Source: Conus ventricosus (Eukaryota > Mollusca > Gastropoda > Neogastropoda > Conidae). Taken from it: DNA of 64,000 nt. The notes under the pieces were generated by a model. The model did no database searches. It was not told where the DNA came from and saw only the letters and a list, made by a program, of their open reading frames with translations. Shown in pieces: positions 33,321-45,386 of the stretch. The translations under genes and the position numbers were made by a program. The DNA is taken from contig CM031614.1 of assembly GCA_018398815.1 (NCBI GenBank), forward strand, positions 46,390,873 to 46,454,872. The letters are read 5' to 3'. Every line of letters begins with the position of its first letter. The stretch's first letter is position 1.

Positions 33321-35882
33321 TTGTAAAACTACTGTGTGGAATCTAAAGTTGGTAGGTGTGTCATATTTCCACATTATGTCCAGTTTCTGCTTTTTTTCTT
33401 CAAGTGAATACAACAGAGACATACTGCCTCCTGAAATGAAATTTACAACAGTAATAAAACAAAAAAAAAAGGAAGATAAAAAAGATGAATGATCGGTGAC
33501 CCCATGAATGCATTTCTTGAACAGATGCTTTCTCGCTGAAATTGAATGAAAGGCTGCCAAACATGCTACTTGCGAATGCAGACAGTAGTCCACATGGCGA
33601 AAAAAAGTATGAAGTGGAATAGTAATTGCATGAGTTATGTCATCCCAGTGTCTCCACCCCTATCCCATATAGTGTCTGAACATCCCAATGCCTGGTTCTT
33701 TTTCTTCTTTTTTACAATTTTATCTAATTGTCCTACATTGTATTTGTTGAGGGTTGGTCACTTTGTGTTTAAATGGTCACCCCTCTTTTCTGTATCGTTC
33801 ACTTCAATTTTTGGCTCATACATATACTTGAATCTTTCTGGCTAATTAATGGCAATTCCCAGAGGTCCCAAAAGACTGCACTGTGATCACCAGTTGACTA
33901 TTATTTATTGTATGATGATGTACAGTATTTTGATTCCATTCAGTAGAAGTGTGTAAACTGAATGTAAAAATCAAAATTGATTGTGTTTTTGCATGCAGCT
34001 TTTTACAGCTTGCAGATAGACTTCCATGTTTTGTTTTTAACTCAACCAACTGCAAATCATTGAATTCAGTTTGGTTGTAAAAGTCAAATTTTGGTTGGAT
34101 TTTAGGTGTCTGTGATGTTCTGGTGTTGTAGCACTTAAAAGTACTTGTGGCGTGTCAGATAGAGCCGCTCACTAGTGTTGGATAGAGTTCAGTAATGTCA
34201 CGATCAGTTTGGGTTTAATTCTGTCCCTCACTTTCCTTTGGCTGCGATATTTGGTTCAGCCTCAGCCTTTTGTCACATTTGGAACCCTGTGTCAATGTGT
34301 GGTTTGGTTTGACATGCGCTGTGGCCTGGTTTAGTTTGACCGTATGGCTTGGTTCAGTTTGGCTTTGTGGTTTGGTTGTTTTCGTTGAATGCCGTAGTTC
34401 AGTTTGGATGGTGGCATTTGGTGGAACAGTTTGATTTTCCTTGGTTTTTGATGCTGTTAGTTGTCTTGTTTCTTATCTTCATTGCTGGGTTTGTGTGTGA
34501 TTTTTGGCTGTTGTTGATGTGCCTTGGTTCCCTTTCTTGGTGTGATATGTTTTTGACATGGGCATAGCCTTCTGACAATGCATCTTTTCTTGGTTGCTGT
34601 GATGAAAAAAAATTTTTTGTCTGACATTATTGGTTGTGAAGTGGCCGTTGTTGTGAAATCGGTGAATTTGACAATAGCAGTTGTTCTGTTGCTGCTTTTA
34701 TTTTGGAATCAAGCTGTTTCTTTGAGATATGTTATGACATACAAGTCATTCTTTTCCTACATTTTTGTCATTGGAACTATACTTCCAGTTGTGCCAATGC
34801 TTGTAGAAAGAGAATGTTCAATTTGAGAAGCTGATCAGGACATGTATGTTGAAGTACACACAGGTCTGACAGGGGAAGCGCACTCCCATTGTTCATGTGG
34901 ATGTTTGATCTCCCTTGATTTGTTTGTCCTTTCCGGTTGACTTTACCCCAGTTTGGTAGAGCATACAGCATGGTCAGGATATGTCAGAAGATTACCATGT
35001 TTTCATATTTTGACATTAACGATACTGAAACAACCTTTTTTTGAAAAAGATAAATCATGCCTTCGTTGACTTGCATGTGTAGATAAAGTGAATCAGACGA
35101 ATCACCCTTTATTCAGTGTCTTTGTGTAGTGTGTGTAGTAATCTTTTTCATTTTACTTTGCAAAAATACAACCACTAGCAAACAAAAGTTAGGAAGCTGT
35201 AGCTGTTTGTAAAGTGTTTGTACTTTTACATAGTAACGATGATACTAAGCAAAAATGAAGGCTATAAATTGTAGACCGACTTGTCTGCAAATTTTTGGGT
35301 AATGTTTGATTAATGACATTAACATCCTACCCATCCACCCTTTCCTTGGTGAAAAGAAAAGAAAAAAAATTCCTGTTGCTATATCCTCTGATAATTGGGG
35401 AAAAAAAGATATTGAATGGTATTTATACAAATATTGCAAAACAAAAGTGTGTTATAGCCAATTAAGAAAAAAAAAAGATTTTAGTGAGAGATATGACTTG
35501 TCCTGTGATAGGTGTTGTTTAAAAGTGTGAGCTGTGAACAGACTAATGAGATGTTAAAGTGAGATGTTTCAAATTGTGACCTAACCTGTCACTAAACAAG
35601 ATGTTATCTGAACAAGTTCAGTGAGAGGTGTGTCACAAGATGTGAGCTGTGAACTGACCAGTGATGTGCAGGTGTGAAATGTGAATTGTCCAATGGGAGG
35701 TCTTATCAGAAAGTCTTGAGCTTTCGTTCAGTTTTATCAATATAGCCAGGCTGACCACGCACAGTCTTTTTGAGGGCTGAAGTTATGCAGTTGAGGTGGT
35801 AGTGTGGGTTATGTATTATCCAGTGAGAAGTCTTGTTGCAAACTGTGAGCTGTGGACCAACCAATGAGATGTCATGTTGCAG
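33321..35882 (+). other. Rest of the liprin-alpha intron, with two more degenerate repeat fields
   Basis: 34240-34420 holds imperfect ggtttggttcagtttggct units. 35550-35880 holds imperfect units of the type gtgagctgtgaactgaccag tgagatgt, the last one abutting the acceptor catgttgcag. Otherwise plain intron; the long frames seen here have no family resemblance. Confidence 0.5.
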
Positions 35883-35975
35883 GCCCCAGCAGGGATGACC
35901 ATGTCCCAGCTGTATGCCTACTCCTCTTCCAGCCCCCAGCTGGCAACAGCCACCGATGCCACCACCACGCAACAG
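35883..35975 (+). CDS. PPFIA: Liprin-alpha linker exon: APAGMTMSQLYAYSSSSPQL
   Basis: 31 codons, phase 0 both ends: APAGMTMSQLYAYSSSSPQL ATATDATTTQQ. Low-complexity Ser/Thr linker sequence. Support comes from good borders (ttgcag, cag/gtctgt), in-frame length and position between well-supported exons rather than homology. Confidence 0.75.
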
Positions 35976-35994
35976 GTCTGTGTCATTTTCATTG

Positions 35995-35995
<1 letters not shown>

Positions 35996-36061
<66 letters not shown>
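35996..36061. repeat. GT microsatellite
   Basis: Uninterrupted GT dinucleotides about 20 bp after a liprin-alpha donor. Confidence 0.95.
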
Positions 36062-36069
<8 letters not shown>

Positions 36070-36139
36070 TTTAGGGCCAAAGGTTTGGGACTAGATAACA
36101 AGGATGTTCTCTGCTCTTCCTTTCAAAATATATCCCCAG

Positions 36140-36395
36140 TATCTACTGTGATTAAGGGATGCAGACACTGGCATTGTTGGTCGAGAATTTGAGCTACACT
36201 GTCATACACATCCATGAAAGTTGAGTGTGTGTCTGCAGTCTTCCCATTTATGCCTGTGACACAGTCAATGCTGAGTAGGAGCCAGCTTGGGAAATAAAAA
36301 AAATCCCACAAATAAAGACCTTTGATGGGAGTTGAACCCCCCAGCCACCCACCTGCAGCCTGCAGTGCTAATCACTGCACCAACATGGGTAGCAC
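36140..36395 (-). mobile_element. Head of the long tRNA-headed retroelement, diverged
   Basis: On the minus strand, gcagtgattagcactgcagg and ggttcaactcccatc occupy the A- and B-box positions. The body (cagtcttcccatttatgc, gagtaggagccagct, tcgagaatttgagc) matches 45710-45930. Confidence 0.65.
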
Positions 36396-37391
36396 CTTTG
36401 ACAGTTTTGTACCAGACCAAAACATGAAGGTCAGACAATTTTGTTATTACAGTTCTTTGAATCACCAAGGAAACATGCAAATACTACTACTCTAGCTTTT
36501 GGGAAAAGGACAAAATAAACCTAGTTTTGGATGCTGTGAGCTATAATGGCCAGATCAGATGCACCATGACTAAATCAAAATAATGCATCCAGAAGTGTTA
36601 ACTGTCTACCTGTTAAGTCTGTTTGTTTGATTTTTGTCTCTTGATTCAGTAGATAAAAAAAGGAACTGTGTTAACTGTCTTCACATTAGATCTGTTGTTG
36701 TTTTTTTTTGTCTCTTGGTTCAGTAGATATAAAAAGGAACTTCTTTTTTTATCTTCTATTGAGAGCGAAGTTGTTTTCAGAGGGAATGTGTATGTATGTA
36801 AATTGATTTGCATGTTCTTACTGATGACATTTAACGCAGTGTCACAATTGTATTAAACTGTATGACACAAGGGATCAGTGTACATAGTCCTCGATGAATA
36901 ACACTGTGGTGGAAATCTATTGACAATGACCATTTATGGTGATTGTGTGTTCATGTTGGATGTGATGCATGTATCTCGTAGACACTTTGGAAAGACAGAA
37001 AGAATTAATGGGGATACTGATGGACTACACTGACCAGAGTTCTGATTAGGGTGCCCACATGTGATGTGGTGCACTTCTCACAGGATGTATATGGATGTAA
37101 ATACAAACTGAGCTCCGCGTCCATCTGTATTGTTCCCTCATGTGAAGTACCGCTTTAGAATTTCATGGGCAGAAATTGATCATGAAAACAACCGTCTGCA
37201 CAAAAATTCTTACATTCAGTTTTTGATTGAGATTTTTCTATTCTTTTTTTCACTGCAATACATCTATAAAGAATATGTCTGCAACTAATTCGAAAGGCAT
37301 TATTGCACATGGATTTTTTAAATCGTTGATTTTTTTTTTTTTTTTTTTTTGCGCATTTATGGAGAGTATTTTCATGTGGAACTCATTACAG

Positions 37392-37436
37392 AGCGGGCAG
37401 ACAACTATCAGCTCTTCATCCTCAGGACAGCCACAG
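37392..37436 (+). CDS. PPFIA: Probable liprin-alpha mini-exon: SGQTTISSSSSGQPQ
   Basis: 45 nt, 15 codons, phase 0 in and out, with borders cattacag and ccacag/gtatat. It encodes a Ser-rich SGQTTISSSSSGQPQ that would extend the linker between QLATATDATTTQQ and QYSRDDS without changing frame. A possible alternatively used exon. No homology evidence. Confidence 0.5.
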
Positions 37437-38980
37437 GTATATCATGACAGTGTTGTACTGGATGGGTTGGTGTCTTGTGCCATGCCATGGTGTCCTGGCT
37501 CACCGTGGAACGCAATGCTTTTGATCACACTTAGGATAGCAGTGGTGTTTGGGATAGTTGCAATGATTTGTGGTGTTAGGGAATAGGCTGTGAAGGCTGT
37601 AGTGTTGTGGATTAGTTATTGACAGCTGTGCTGGTGAGGCGTAGTCTCTGTGACCCCTGTGGTATTGGCTGTAATTCCTGTAGTGTCGAAGGATAATATC
37701 TATGGTGGCTGTAGTATGGCGGTACTGGCTGTAGTATTATAGAACAGTGTCTATGGTGGCCGTGGTGGTATGGAGTATTTTGGTGGGAGCTGTGGTGTTT
37801 TCGAATAATGTCTATTATTTCTGTGATGTTGTGAAATAGTTGCTGTGACAGTTGTGGAATGGTCTCTTTGATTTCCTTGGTATTGTGGGATAATCTGTTT
37901 AATGGGTTGTTTTGTCCTGTCAATTTGCATCTGCCTGATAGGTGTTCCACAGGAAAAGATTAGAAGATAGAAATGTGGTTGACAACTTTGTGAATGTATG
38001 AAATTCATTGACAGATATATTCAGAATCAGAGGAAAAGACAGAAAGTGGAAGTGCATCATTCAATTTTTTTTTTTTCTGCAATGCAGGTTCAACATTTTT
38101 TTATTTATTTTTAGCAGTTCTTGTTTCAGTGGTGATGCCCCATCTCCCTTGTTCCTATCCCTGTTGTCACTGTTTCATTTTTCCCATGCGGTCAGCTGGG
38201 CTATAAGCAACATTATCTTATCTCTGCAGGCAATTGGCATACCTGGGGGTACTTCTTGTATAGTGTCTGTAGCATACTGTTACCAGTTACAGCTGGTGGT
38301 CCTGAGATTGGTCCATGTTTAGTTTTGGATTGTCCTTGCTACAGCTGTGGGACAGTGGCTGTCATCCCGTTAAGGTCAAAGGGAGTGGTCCGTGTGAATT
38401 CAGCTGTGGAGTGGTTTGTTTGACAGCTTTGTGTTGTATTTGAAGACCTGTTTTGAAAGGGGTAGTCCTGTTGTCGGCTGCAGTGATGGGAGAAAGAATT
38501 GGGGGGAAAAGGGATGGGCTGTGGGTGTGAAGGGGATGGGAATATGGGATGAGTGTGGTGTCAATTATTCCAACAGCTCAAGTCTTGAGTTGTATGGTCA
38601 TATCAGTTGTTGTTTTTGTTTGTTTTTCATTTTCCCCCACTGGCAGTGAAGGTTTTTCTATTACCAAGCCAAGTGTAGATTTCACATCATTACATCATTT
38701 CCTGGTGTATTTGTAGTGTTGTTGGTTGTCCCTGTTAGTTTTGTTATGTTGGGAGGTAGTTCCTATCACATCTGTATTGTTGTGGTGAAAGAAGCCCAAG
38801 TGTTATTTCCAGTGTTATGTGGTATTTTTGTTTTGTTTTTTGATTGGAACGAAACATAGTCCCTATGACAACTCCTGTGCTGAAAGAAAAGTAGAGTGAT
38901 ATATTGTCCACGTGACTGTTTTAGTGTGGGGATTGACTATGGAGACTTGGTAGTATTGGTGGTTAATTTTGTCTGGACAT
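37437..38980 (+). repeat. Degenerate GT-rich minisatellite field after the mini-exon donor
   Basis: Imperfect units such as ctgtagtgttgtgga, ggctgtagtatggcggtac, tctatggtggccgtggtggt and tgtggtattggctgtaattc fill about 37440-38000 and reappear, more decayed, to about 38980. Unit length about 40-55 bp with frequent ggctgtagt cores. Confidence 0.5.
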
Positions 38981-40680
38981 AATAATAGATAGGGCAGTTT
39001 GCTACTTCACAGCCTAGGCCTCGCTTTCAAACGTCCTCTTCACTGTCTTCTGTTAAGTAAATCTAGTCAGTTGCACCTGCGCATAGCTGTAGATTATGTC
39101 TTTTTTTTTTTTCTCCCGCACTTGCCGGCATGGATGAGGCTGTTTGTTTTGGTGTGCTGTCTTTCGCTGTTGTCTTTTCTGTCCCTGCTCTCGTGTACTG
39201 CAGTTGTGACTTTAAGAAAAGTCTTGCCGTGAAGCGCTACGGAAAGTGAGGGCTGGTTTCTGTGAAAGTCATTTTGTTTTCTCATCATTCATCATGATAG
39301 GGCTATCAACTCTTTTCATACTAACATCCATGCATCCATTTTTGAACTGAACACACTGGTTTCATATTGACCTCCACACTTGTGGATTAGATCTGTGCAA
39401 AGTTGCAGCACAGTGCAGAAACACTACATGTAGACTAGATTGCCTAAACTTCTGGAAACAGTTAATTGGCAGTGTTAGGGAAGTAGTTCTGTTGATTTTT
39501 CACAGTTCTTTGTGAATAGTTAAGTAATTTCGGCGTTGAACGATCCTGGTTTGCTGTGTTATGTTGAAAATTACATCGTACTCTGAAAGAGGAGAGTCCT
39601 TTGGCTTTTACTGTATAATGCATATTTTCCGTGTCAGTGCTAGCATTCAAATGAGAGGGCTTTTATTTCGATGTCTAGTCATCTGTTTATGGTGAGACAT
39701 GAAACCAAAGGCTGTAACATCCACCATGTGATATCCACCAATGTTTTTCCAGTTCAGTGTGCATTTTTCAAAACATTACCTAAACTGGATATTTTGAAGG
39801 TATTTTTTTAATGTTTTACCTATAGTTATATGGTCACCATGGAAAACGGAGGAAGAATGCTGGTAGTGTTTTGTGTGTGGAGTGAGTTAATCCTTAAAGG
39901 AAAAGTAAAAAATATAGAAATAAGTTTGGGATTGTGCATGATCTGTTGTGCTTGTTTATCATCTCTGCTGCTGTTATTTATATATAATTTTACTTTGACT
40001 CAGAAGTTAAACTGACTTATAGTCACTTTTCTAGTGTTTGCTGGACAATTAGAAAAGATGGCTACTTCCTGAAATGGTGCATTTTACATCACAGGACCAA
40101 AGATGTTAGTTGTTAAAAAACAAAGTGGTACTTTGAATGAAAAGCAGTGGTCTGTATGCTGAGTCCTTTATCAGAAAGGATACTGAAGATTGAAATGCTA
40201 TTCATTTCGCAGGTGCTGATACAGCACTCCAGTTGGCTATAGCAGGAAAGCAATATTAGGTTTTTGGATGAAGTCTCCCCTCCATCCTCTTGCTACATCA
40301 GATAAATATATCATTATCTTTTTTGTGCTCATGAAATCTGGTATCTGCAAATTGTTATTTTATAGCACACTAAATGAACAATTACTTTTGGAGTTGGCAT
40401 GGGATTGCTTGATTGGTCAGTAAAAGTGAAAGTGTTGAAAGTTTATCGGGAGAAGCCCTGTGTCTCTTTAAATTCGGGGAATGGAAATGGGGGTGGACTT
40501 CAGGACTGGAGGAGGAGACAGTAGATAAGATTTGGGTCAAAGGCACTGACTGGTTGTGTAGATGTGGTTCAGAGTTCATTTGTCCATACATTAAAAGTGT
40601 ATGACATCAGAGACTTGGCATCAAATCACAATGGTTGGTAAAAAGTGAAATTACATTGTCTGTTGTGTTTCTGTGGACAG
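38981..40680 (+). other. Rest of the liprin-alpha intron, nothing recognised
   Basis: AT-rich, no repeat or exon recognised. Acceptor tctgtggacag. Confidence 0.55.
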
Positions 40681-40823
40681 CAGTACAGTCGTGATGACAG
40701 TGCCATTGGGGCCAAGGAAGAGTCTCGGCAGATCAAGTGCGAGTCATCTCCCCCTACTCCTCGCTCTCTACGTTTGGAACGCGTGGCAGCTGCCTTGGCC
40801 AAGAGTGAGGGAGACACTGCCAC
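40681..40823 (+). CDS. PPFIA: Liprin-alpha exon: QIKCESSPPTPRSLRLERVA
   Basis: QYSRDDSAIGAKEESRQIKC, then ESSPPTPRSLRLERVAAALA KSEGDTAT. The KCE-S-S/T-P-P-x-x-P-R-x-L-R-L-x-R block is a liprin-alpha linker landmark (TIKCETSPPSSPRALRLDR in vertebrates). 143 nt, phase 0 in and 2 out, intact, donor gccac/gtgagt. Confidence 0.96.
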
Positions 40824-40885
40824 GTGAGTTCTTCTTGTCCTTTTAGATTGTGTTTGTGTGTGTGTGTAAGTGTGTGTGTGTGTGT

Positions 40886-40934
<49 letters not shown>

Positions 40935-41022
40935 CCAGAGAACTTACAATGAAGATAAAGTAAATGAGTATGTCTGACATGATCGTGTTCATTTGGGAGT
41001 GACCATATGTGCACACACATGT

Positions 41023-41090
<68 letters not shown>

Positions 41091-41381
41091 ACTCCATGAA
41101 AGATAGACAGTAACATCCAAAATCCTTCAGAGCAGGACCTTACGACCCTTTCATATTTAGATCCATTGGAGAGACTCTGCAGTTAAATTAGCCCTTGGTT
41201 ATGTATGGATAGAAGGATGGATTTGCGTAGTTGTGCAGTGTTTTATGTTTGAATGAAAAGTGAATTTTTTTTCTTCAGTTTTGTATGTAACAAAAAAAAA
41301 ATCTGTAAAGAAGATTGTGTGTGTGTGTGTGTGTGTGTGTTCTTGGATCAGTAACGCCATGGGGTTTGTGTGGGTTTCCAG
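40824..41381 (+). other. Liprin-alpha intron with GT and CA microsatellites
   Basis: GT repeat about 40852-40932, CA repeat about 41028-41093 and GT repeat about 41316-41340. The first two are complementary and could pair in a transcript. Acceptor gggtttccag. Confidence 0.75.
40852..41093. repeat. Facing GT and CA microsatellites
   Basis: GT tract (40852-40932) and CA tract (41028-41093) about 95 bp apart; complementary in a transcript. Confidence 0.92.
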
Positions 41382-41557
41382 TCGCCTGCAGGCCATGACG
41401 CGCTCCTCGCGCAGCCCCATGGGGAGCGTGCACAGCAGCCAGGACTCCCTGCACAAGCACTCCAAGAAGAAAGGGCTGAAGAGCTCCCTGGGCCGCTTCT
41501 TCTCCAAGAAAGACAAGACCAAGTCCAAGGAGGCCTTCGCCAGGGACATGGCAGCAG
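41382..41557 (+). CDS. PPFIA: Liprin-alpha exon: VHSSQDSLHKHSKKKGLKSS
   Basis: RLQAMTRSSRSPMGS, then VHSSQDSLHKHSKKKGLKSS LGRFFSKKDKTKSKEAFARD MAA. SSQDSLHK-x-x-KKKG-I/L-KSS-I/L-GR-L/F-F is a family hallmark. GC content jumps here relative to the flanking introns. Phase 2 in. The last base pair (gcag/gtatgc) leaves phase 1, which does not match the phase-0 start of the next recognised exon; either one base is extra here or an exon in between is missed. Confidence 0.93.
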
Positions 41558-42567
41558 GTATGCCAGTCTCAAGGGCAGCCAGGTTTTGTTCAAAGTGAAG
41601 TGACTGCCGGGGGAAGTTGAATCAAGCTTTGAAGAAAAATTACCTGTCAGCCGAATGAAAGAGATGAACAGATCACAAGCCAAAACGCAACATGTTTCGA
41701 CCTCTTTGGTCCTCTTTAGGCAAAGACAAACATCGTTCATCCACTTTTTGTTGGGTGGAATTGGAGGAATTTGTCAGTGCGGGAACTGCCTGAATTGGAT
41801 TTTGAATCCTTTCTGCATCTTGGAACCCCCTCCTGTCTGTCCATTCAATTCACAGACAAACAGCACAAATGGTGAGGGCTGTGAAGAATACATTCATGGG
41901 CTAGGAAGAAAGAACGAGTTGCTGTGGAACTGGGAGGGAGAAAAAAAAAATGATGAAAGGAGATGGGGAGCTCCCAAACAAATTGACTGAAATTTTGAGG
42001 TGGAGAGAAATTGTTTAGTTGTGTGGGATGTTTTTTTTTGAGAGAAAGGGGTCATGGTGTCCGGAACACTATCAGCTCCGCTCTCAAAATCCCCTCTTGT
42101 AGACTGTCCTGGAAAGCTTGAAATTTTGATTCCAACTTTGACATTTTGAGAAAGCTGTGAACACTTGTTCTCATCTGTTATTAAGACCTTTTAGGATAGC
42201 TGGAAATGTTTGCTTCTGCCTGTCACTTGATTTTTCAGGAAAGCTAGAAATTCTGTTCTCATCTGTTGGTTTGACTTATTAGGTAGGACAGCAGCAAATT
42301 TCTGCTCCCACCTGTTGCTTTGACTTTTTAGGAAAGCTAAAAGTGTGTGCTCCTAGCCAGTCCACCCATTACATCAATATTACTTCAACTTTTCAGAAAA
42401 AATTAAGAATGTTTAGGTCCATCCATTACCTTGGCTTTTGAGGAAAATTGGAAATGTTTAGTTCTGCCAATTACTTTGACTTTTCAGGACATCATGAAAA
42501 ATGTGTTTCCACCCATTGTTCTCACTTATTACTTTTAACCCTACCCCCCCCCCCCCCCCCTCCTTCC

Positions 42568-42621
<54 letters not shown>

Positions 42622-42723
42622 CCTCATTAGTCCCTTCTTATTCGGTTACAATGCTGATTACAAACTCCAGTACCTTCGGTTGTGTCAGTTTACCTGTCAT
42701 GTTGCTGTTGTGTATGGTTGCAG
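41558..42723 (+). other. Liprin-alpha intron with degenerate ~60-bp units and CA microsatellite
   Basis: About 42170-42500 holds imperfect units (catctgttggtttgacttat, taggaaagctagaaat). A poly-C run and CA repeat lie at 42543-42620. Acceptor atggttgcag. Confidence 0.6.
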
Positions 42724-42809
42724 CTGGCTATGATGGAGCAGATGTCACAGGCACAGACCTGGCTGTCGGGCTGGGGCAGTCCTGACTCTGACCGGCGCAT
42801 GAAGAAGAA
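42724..42809 (+). CDS. PPFIA: Liprin-alpha exon: LAMMEQMSQAQTWLSGWGSP
   Basis: LAMMEQMSQAQTWLSGWGSP DSDRRMKK, followed by two bases of the next Lys. S-P-D-x-D-R-R-x-K-K-K leading into HELLEEA is the segment just before SAM1 in invertebrate liprin-alphas. 86 nt, phase 0 in and 2 out, with donor aagaa/gtgggt fitting the next exon exactly. The phase clash is with the previous exon only. Confidence 0.85.
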
Positions 42810-43719
42810 GTGGGTCACTTTATCAGAGTAGAAAAGATCTTGTCATGAACAGATTGAAAAAGGGGAGCTTTTGCAATCCTTTGAGTCTAATGTAAAACAA
42901 ATGCATGCAACACATTTTGAAATGACTTATGTGAATATATTGCAAACTGTTAAACTTTCATGAGATGTCACTTTTAATGATGTGCCCCTGACGATGTGGA
43001 TTGTCTGTGGCCCATACAAGTTACATAAGCTTTACTATTTGTCTCTGTTGTGTTTATCTCTCACCATGTGATGTGGCTTGCACAAGATCCATATTTGTCT
43101 GAGAGTATGCAAAAGTTTGTTCCTTAATTAACCGAACAATGCAGTCGCCCACAATCCATATCAATGTACTGTCGTATCTAATTATCTGTTTTTGAATTGT
43201 CCACCACCTGCATCACCAAGTGTATAACTCAAGATGCAGCTATATGTTTCTTTCCCTTTTGTTGCACATAACCCCAGTATTGGCTGATGGATTTTTAATA
43301 AATGCCCAAAATTTCATTAGAAACGTTTAAAGTTCAAGACAGTCGGTGATTTGTTGTCTCCGGGTCTTCGTTGAACCAGGGAGCAGGGCATAGATTAATA
43401 ACTCTCGCTAGGGCAGATCTCCTAAGAAGTACAAGTCTTTGTACAGAAGGGCTTTGTGATACTTTATCAGAGGGATGACTTGATTTTTTAGGCTTCTAGA
43501 GGGAGAGAGGGCGGCTGTGGGGATGGATTGGGTGGGGAAGGGAAGGATGCCTGTTAATAACCGATTAAGGAAATGACATACTTGGTCATGAATTGAATGT
43601 TGTCTATTCCACTGCTTTCATTCGCCATACTTTTTTCCAGTGATTCGATTAATTCACCTGTTGAATCCGAACTCAAGTAATTTTATGTTTATGGGTTGAT
43701 TTTTCTTTCTTTTCTTTCT

Positions 43720-44107
43720 TTCTGCGTACGCAGGCTGATACTCCTGCGGACACTCCCTGTATAGCCAGGCAGTGGAGTTTTGTGTGTATGACCCTTTTTT
43801 ATCCCACCATTAAGGCAGCCATACTCCATCTTCGGGGAAGGTGCATGCTATGTGTCACGTGTCATCCATACCAACGGCCAAACTGCCTCTCTTCCGAAAG
43901 TTGGTGATGGGATTTTACGTGTGTGCAAGATGTTATGCGTGCGTTCACACACGGAACCTCGTTTATAGTCTCATTCGAAGGACTATATGGGGAATGGAGT
44001 CAGAACCAATGTTAACTCTGAGGGAAAAATACCCCTATACCGAAATTCGAACCCGCAACCCCAGGATCACGAGTCCGGCGCTCTACCAACTGAGCTATCC
44101 GCCCCCA
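43720..44107 (-). mobile_element. tRNA-derived SINE
   Basis: Read on the minus strand it starts ggcggatagctcagttggta gagcgccggactcgtgat with ggttcgaat, i.e. tRNA-like A and B boxes for RNA polymerase III. It continues with gagactataaacgaggttc and the acatcttgcacacacgtaaa block found in molluscan SINEs. The distal part (taaggcagcc, gatactcctgcggacactcc) is shared with 21545-21705. Confidence 0.85.
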
Positions 44108-44876
44108 TGGTTGATTTGAATGATGAAATTTAGGTATCTTGAAAGGTTTATCCGGTGGTAAGTGGTCATTTATACAAGTTCTCTCTTTTTTCCTGTTTTT
44201 TTTGTTTGGTTTTTTTATCAGCATACAAAAAACACAAACAGCTGTGATGGAAGAGCAGTGATGAAAACGGTTCTCGGTGTCTGAGGAATACCTATACAGC
44301 ATATAAATTTTTTTGTTTTTTTTGCTGTCCCAACCTCTGCGCCACCTCAGAGGCAGTGCACCCACCCCACTTATTCCGACCCCCCTTCCACAGCCACAGC
44401 CCGGTCAGCCCCGCCGCAGCCCCGGCACCGGCAATCCACAGGGAGCAGTCAATGTCAAGTCGTCAAGAGGCAACCCACTGGAGGAGACACTGCACTACTG
44501 CCGAGTCACTTCAGTGGTGTTCATTGGCGCCTGTTCTGATCTAACATACATGGGACACCACCCACTAAGCCCCCTACTGACGACAATAATTGCTTGGTCG
44601 CAGAGCCGGCGTGAGTGAGCTCTCCCTCCGGAGGGCACCACCACGTCCGTCTAACACAGCCCCCATGGACTCGCCGATACTGGTGACCCGACGGAGCCAA
44701 ACCAAGGCCACAGACGTGGAGAGGACATCGAAATTGAGGTCACCATGAGAGCAGGGCATAAAGGGCCACAGAATTTGAGACAGTTTTTTTTTTTATGCTG
44801 ATCAATGAATGAGGATGATTAAGATGATGCTACGGATTTCCATTTCGGTTTGAGACTACATGACAGGGCTGAAGAA

Positions 44877-45128
44877 AAGAAAAAGAAACACCCGAAGGTG
44901 CTGGGAGGACCCAGAGAAGCACTGTCTTCACCTCCTTTAGAGCAGTCCTGTACCACCCTTGGAGGCCTGCGCTGTGTTGACGATGGGTACAGGCACGCGC
45001 AGGACACTCCATTAAGATATCAAGGGACATAACTGCTCCTGAACAGAGGGAAATTAGACTACAGGATGCAGCTCATAACAGCCTCAAAGTAGCATCTCCC
45101 ATGGGTGTACCAGCCCGTATTTCATGAC
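44877..45128. repeat. Direct repeat, copy 1 (~250 bp)
   Basis: aaagaaacacccgaaggtgc ... cgtatttcatgac, nearly identical to 45387-45637 and about 510 bp from it. It includes aggacccagagaagcactg, shared with the hairpin at 22341-22518. Confidence 0.9.
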
Positions 45129-45386
45129 TGCAGAGCCCACCGGCGAAAAACACCACCCCCCAGCTGCCGAGCACACCCCACAGACCCAACCACCCCTGCC
45201 CACGGACAGATGAAGACAGTGCCACTCCAGACACAGCCAAGCTCTCGCCATACGGTCTTATGTGCCCTCAAGAGAGAATCCAAAGTTGTAGTCTTTCCCA
45301 CTGTCAACAGGACTTTCCCTGTGGTCAGTGGGTCTTTCCTCACCGTCACTGGACCTTTCTCCAGGGTCAGCCTAGTTAGGCAAAGA

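Larger units (their letters stand above)
35976..37391 (+). other. Liprin-alpha intron with microsatellite, retroelement head and tandem duplication
   Basis: GT repeat at about 35996-36061. Diverged head of the long retroelement at about 36140-36395. A ~80-bp imperfect duplication (gtctcttgattcagtagata, aaaaaggaact) at about 36600-36742. Acceptor aactcattacag. Confidence 0.7.

Noticed and set aside
34349..34567. Small membrane protein (Trp/Phe/Leu-rich frame)
   Set aside because: Translation of imperfect ggtttggtttag units in a T/G-rich intron; no splice context or similarity.
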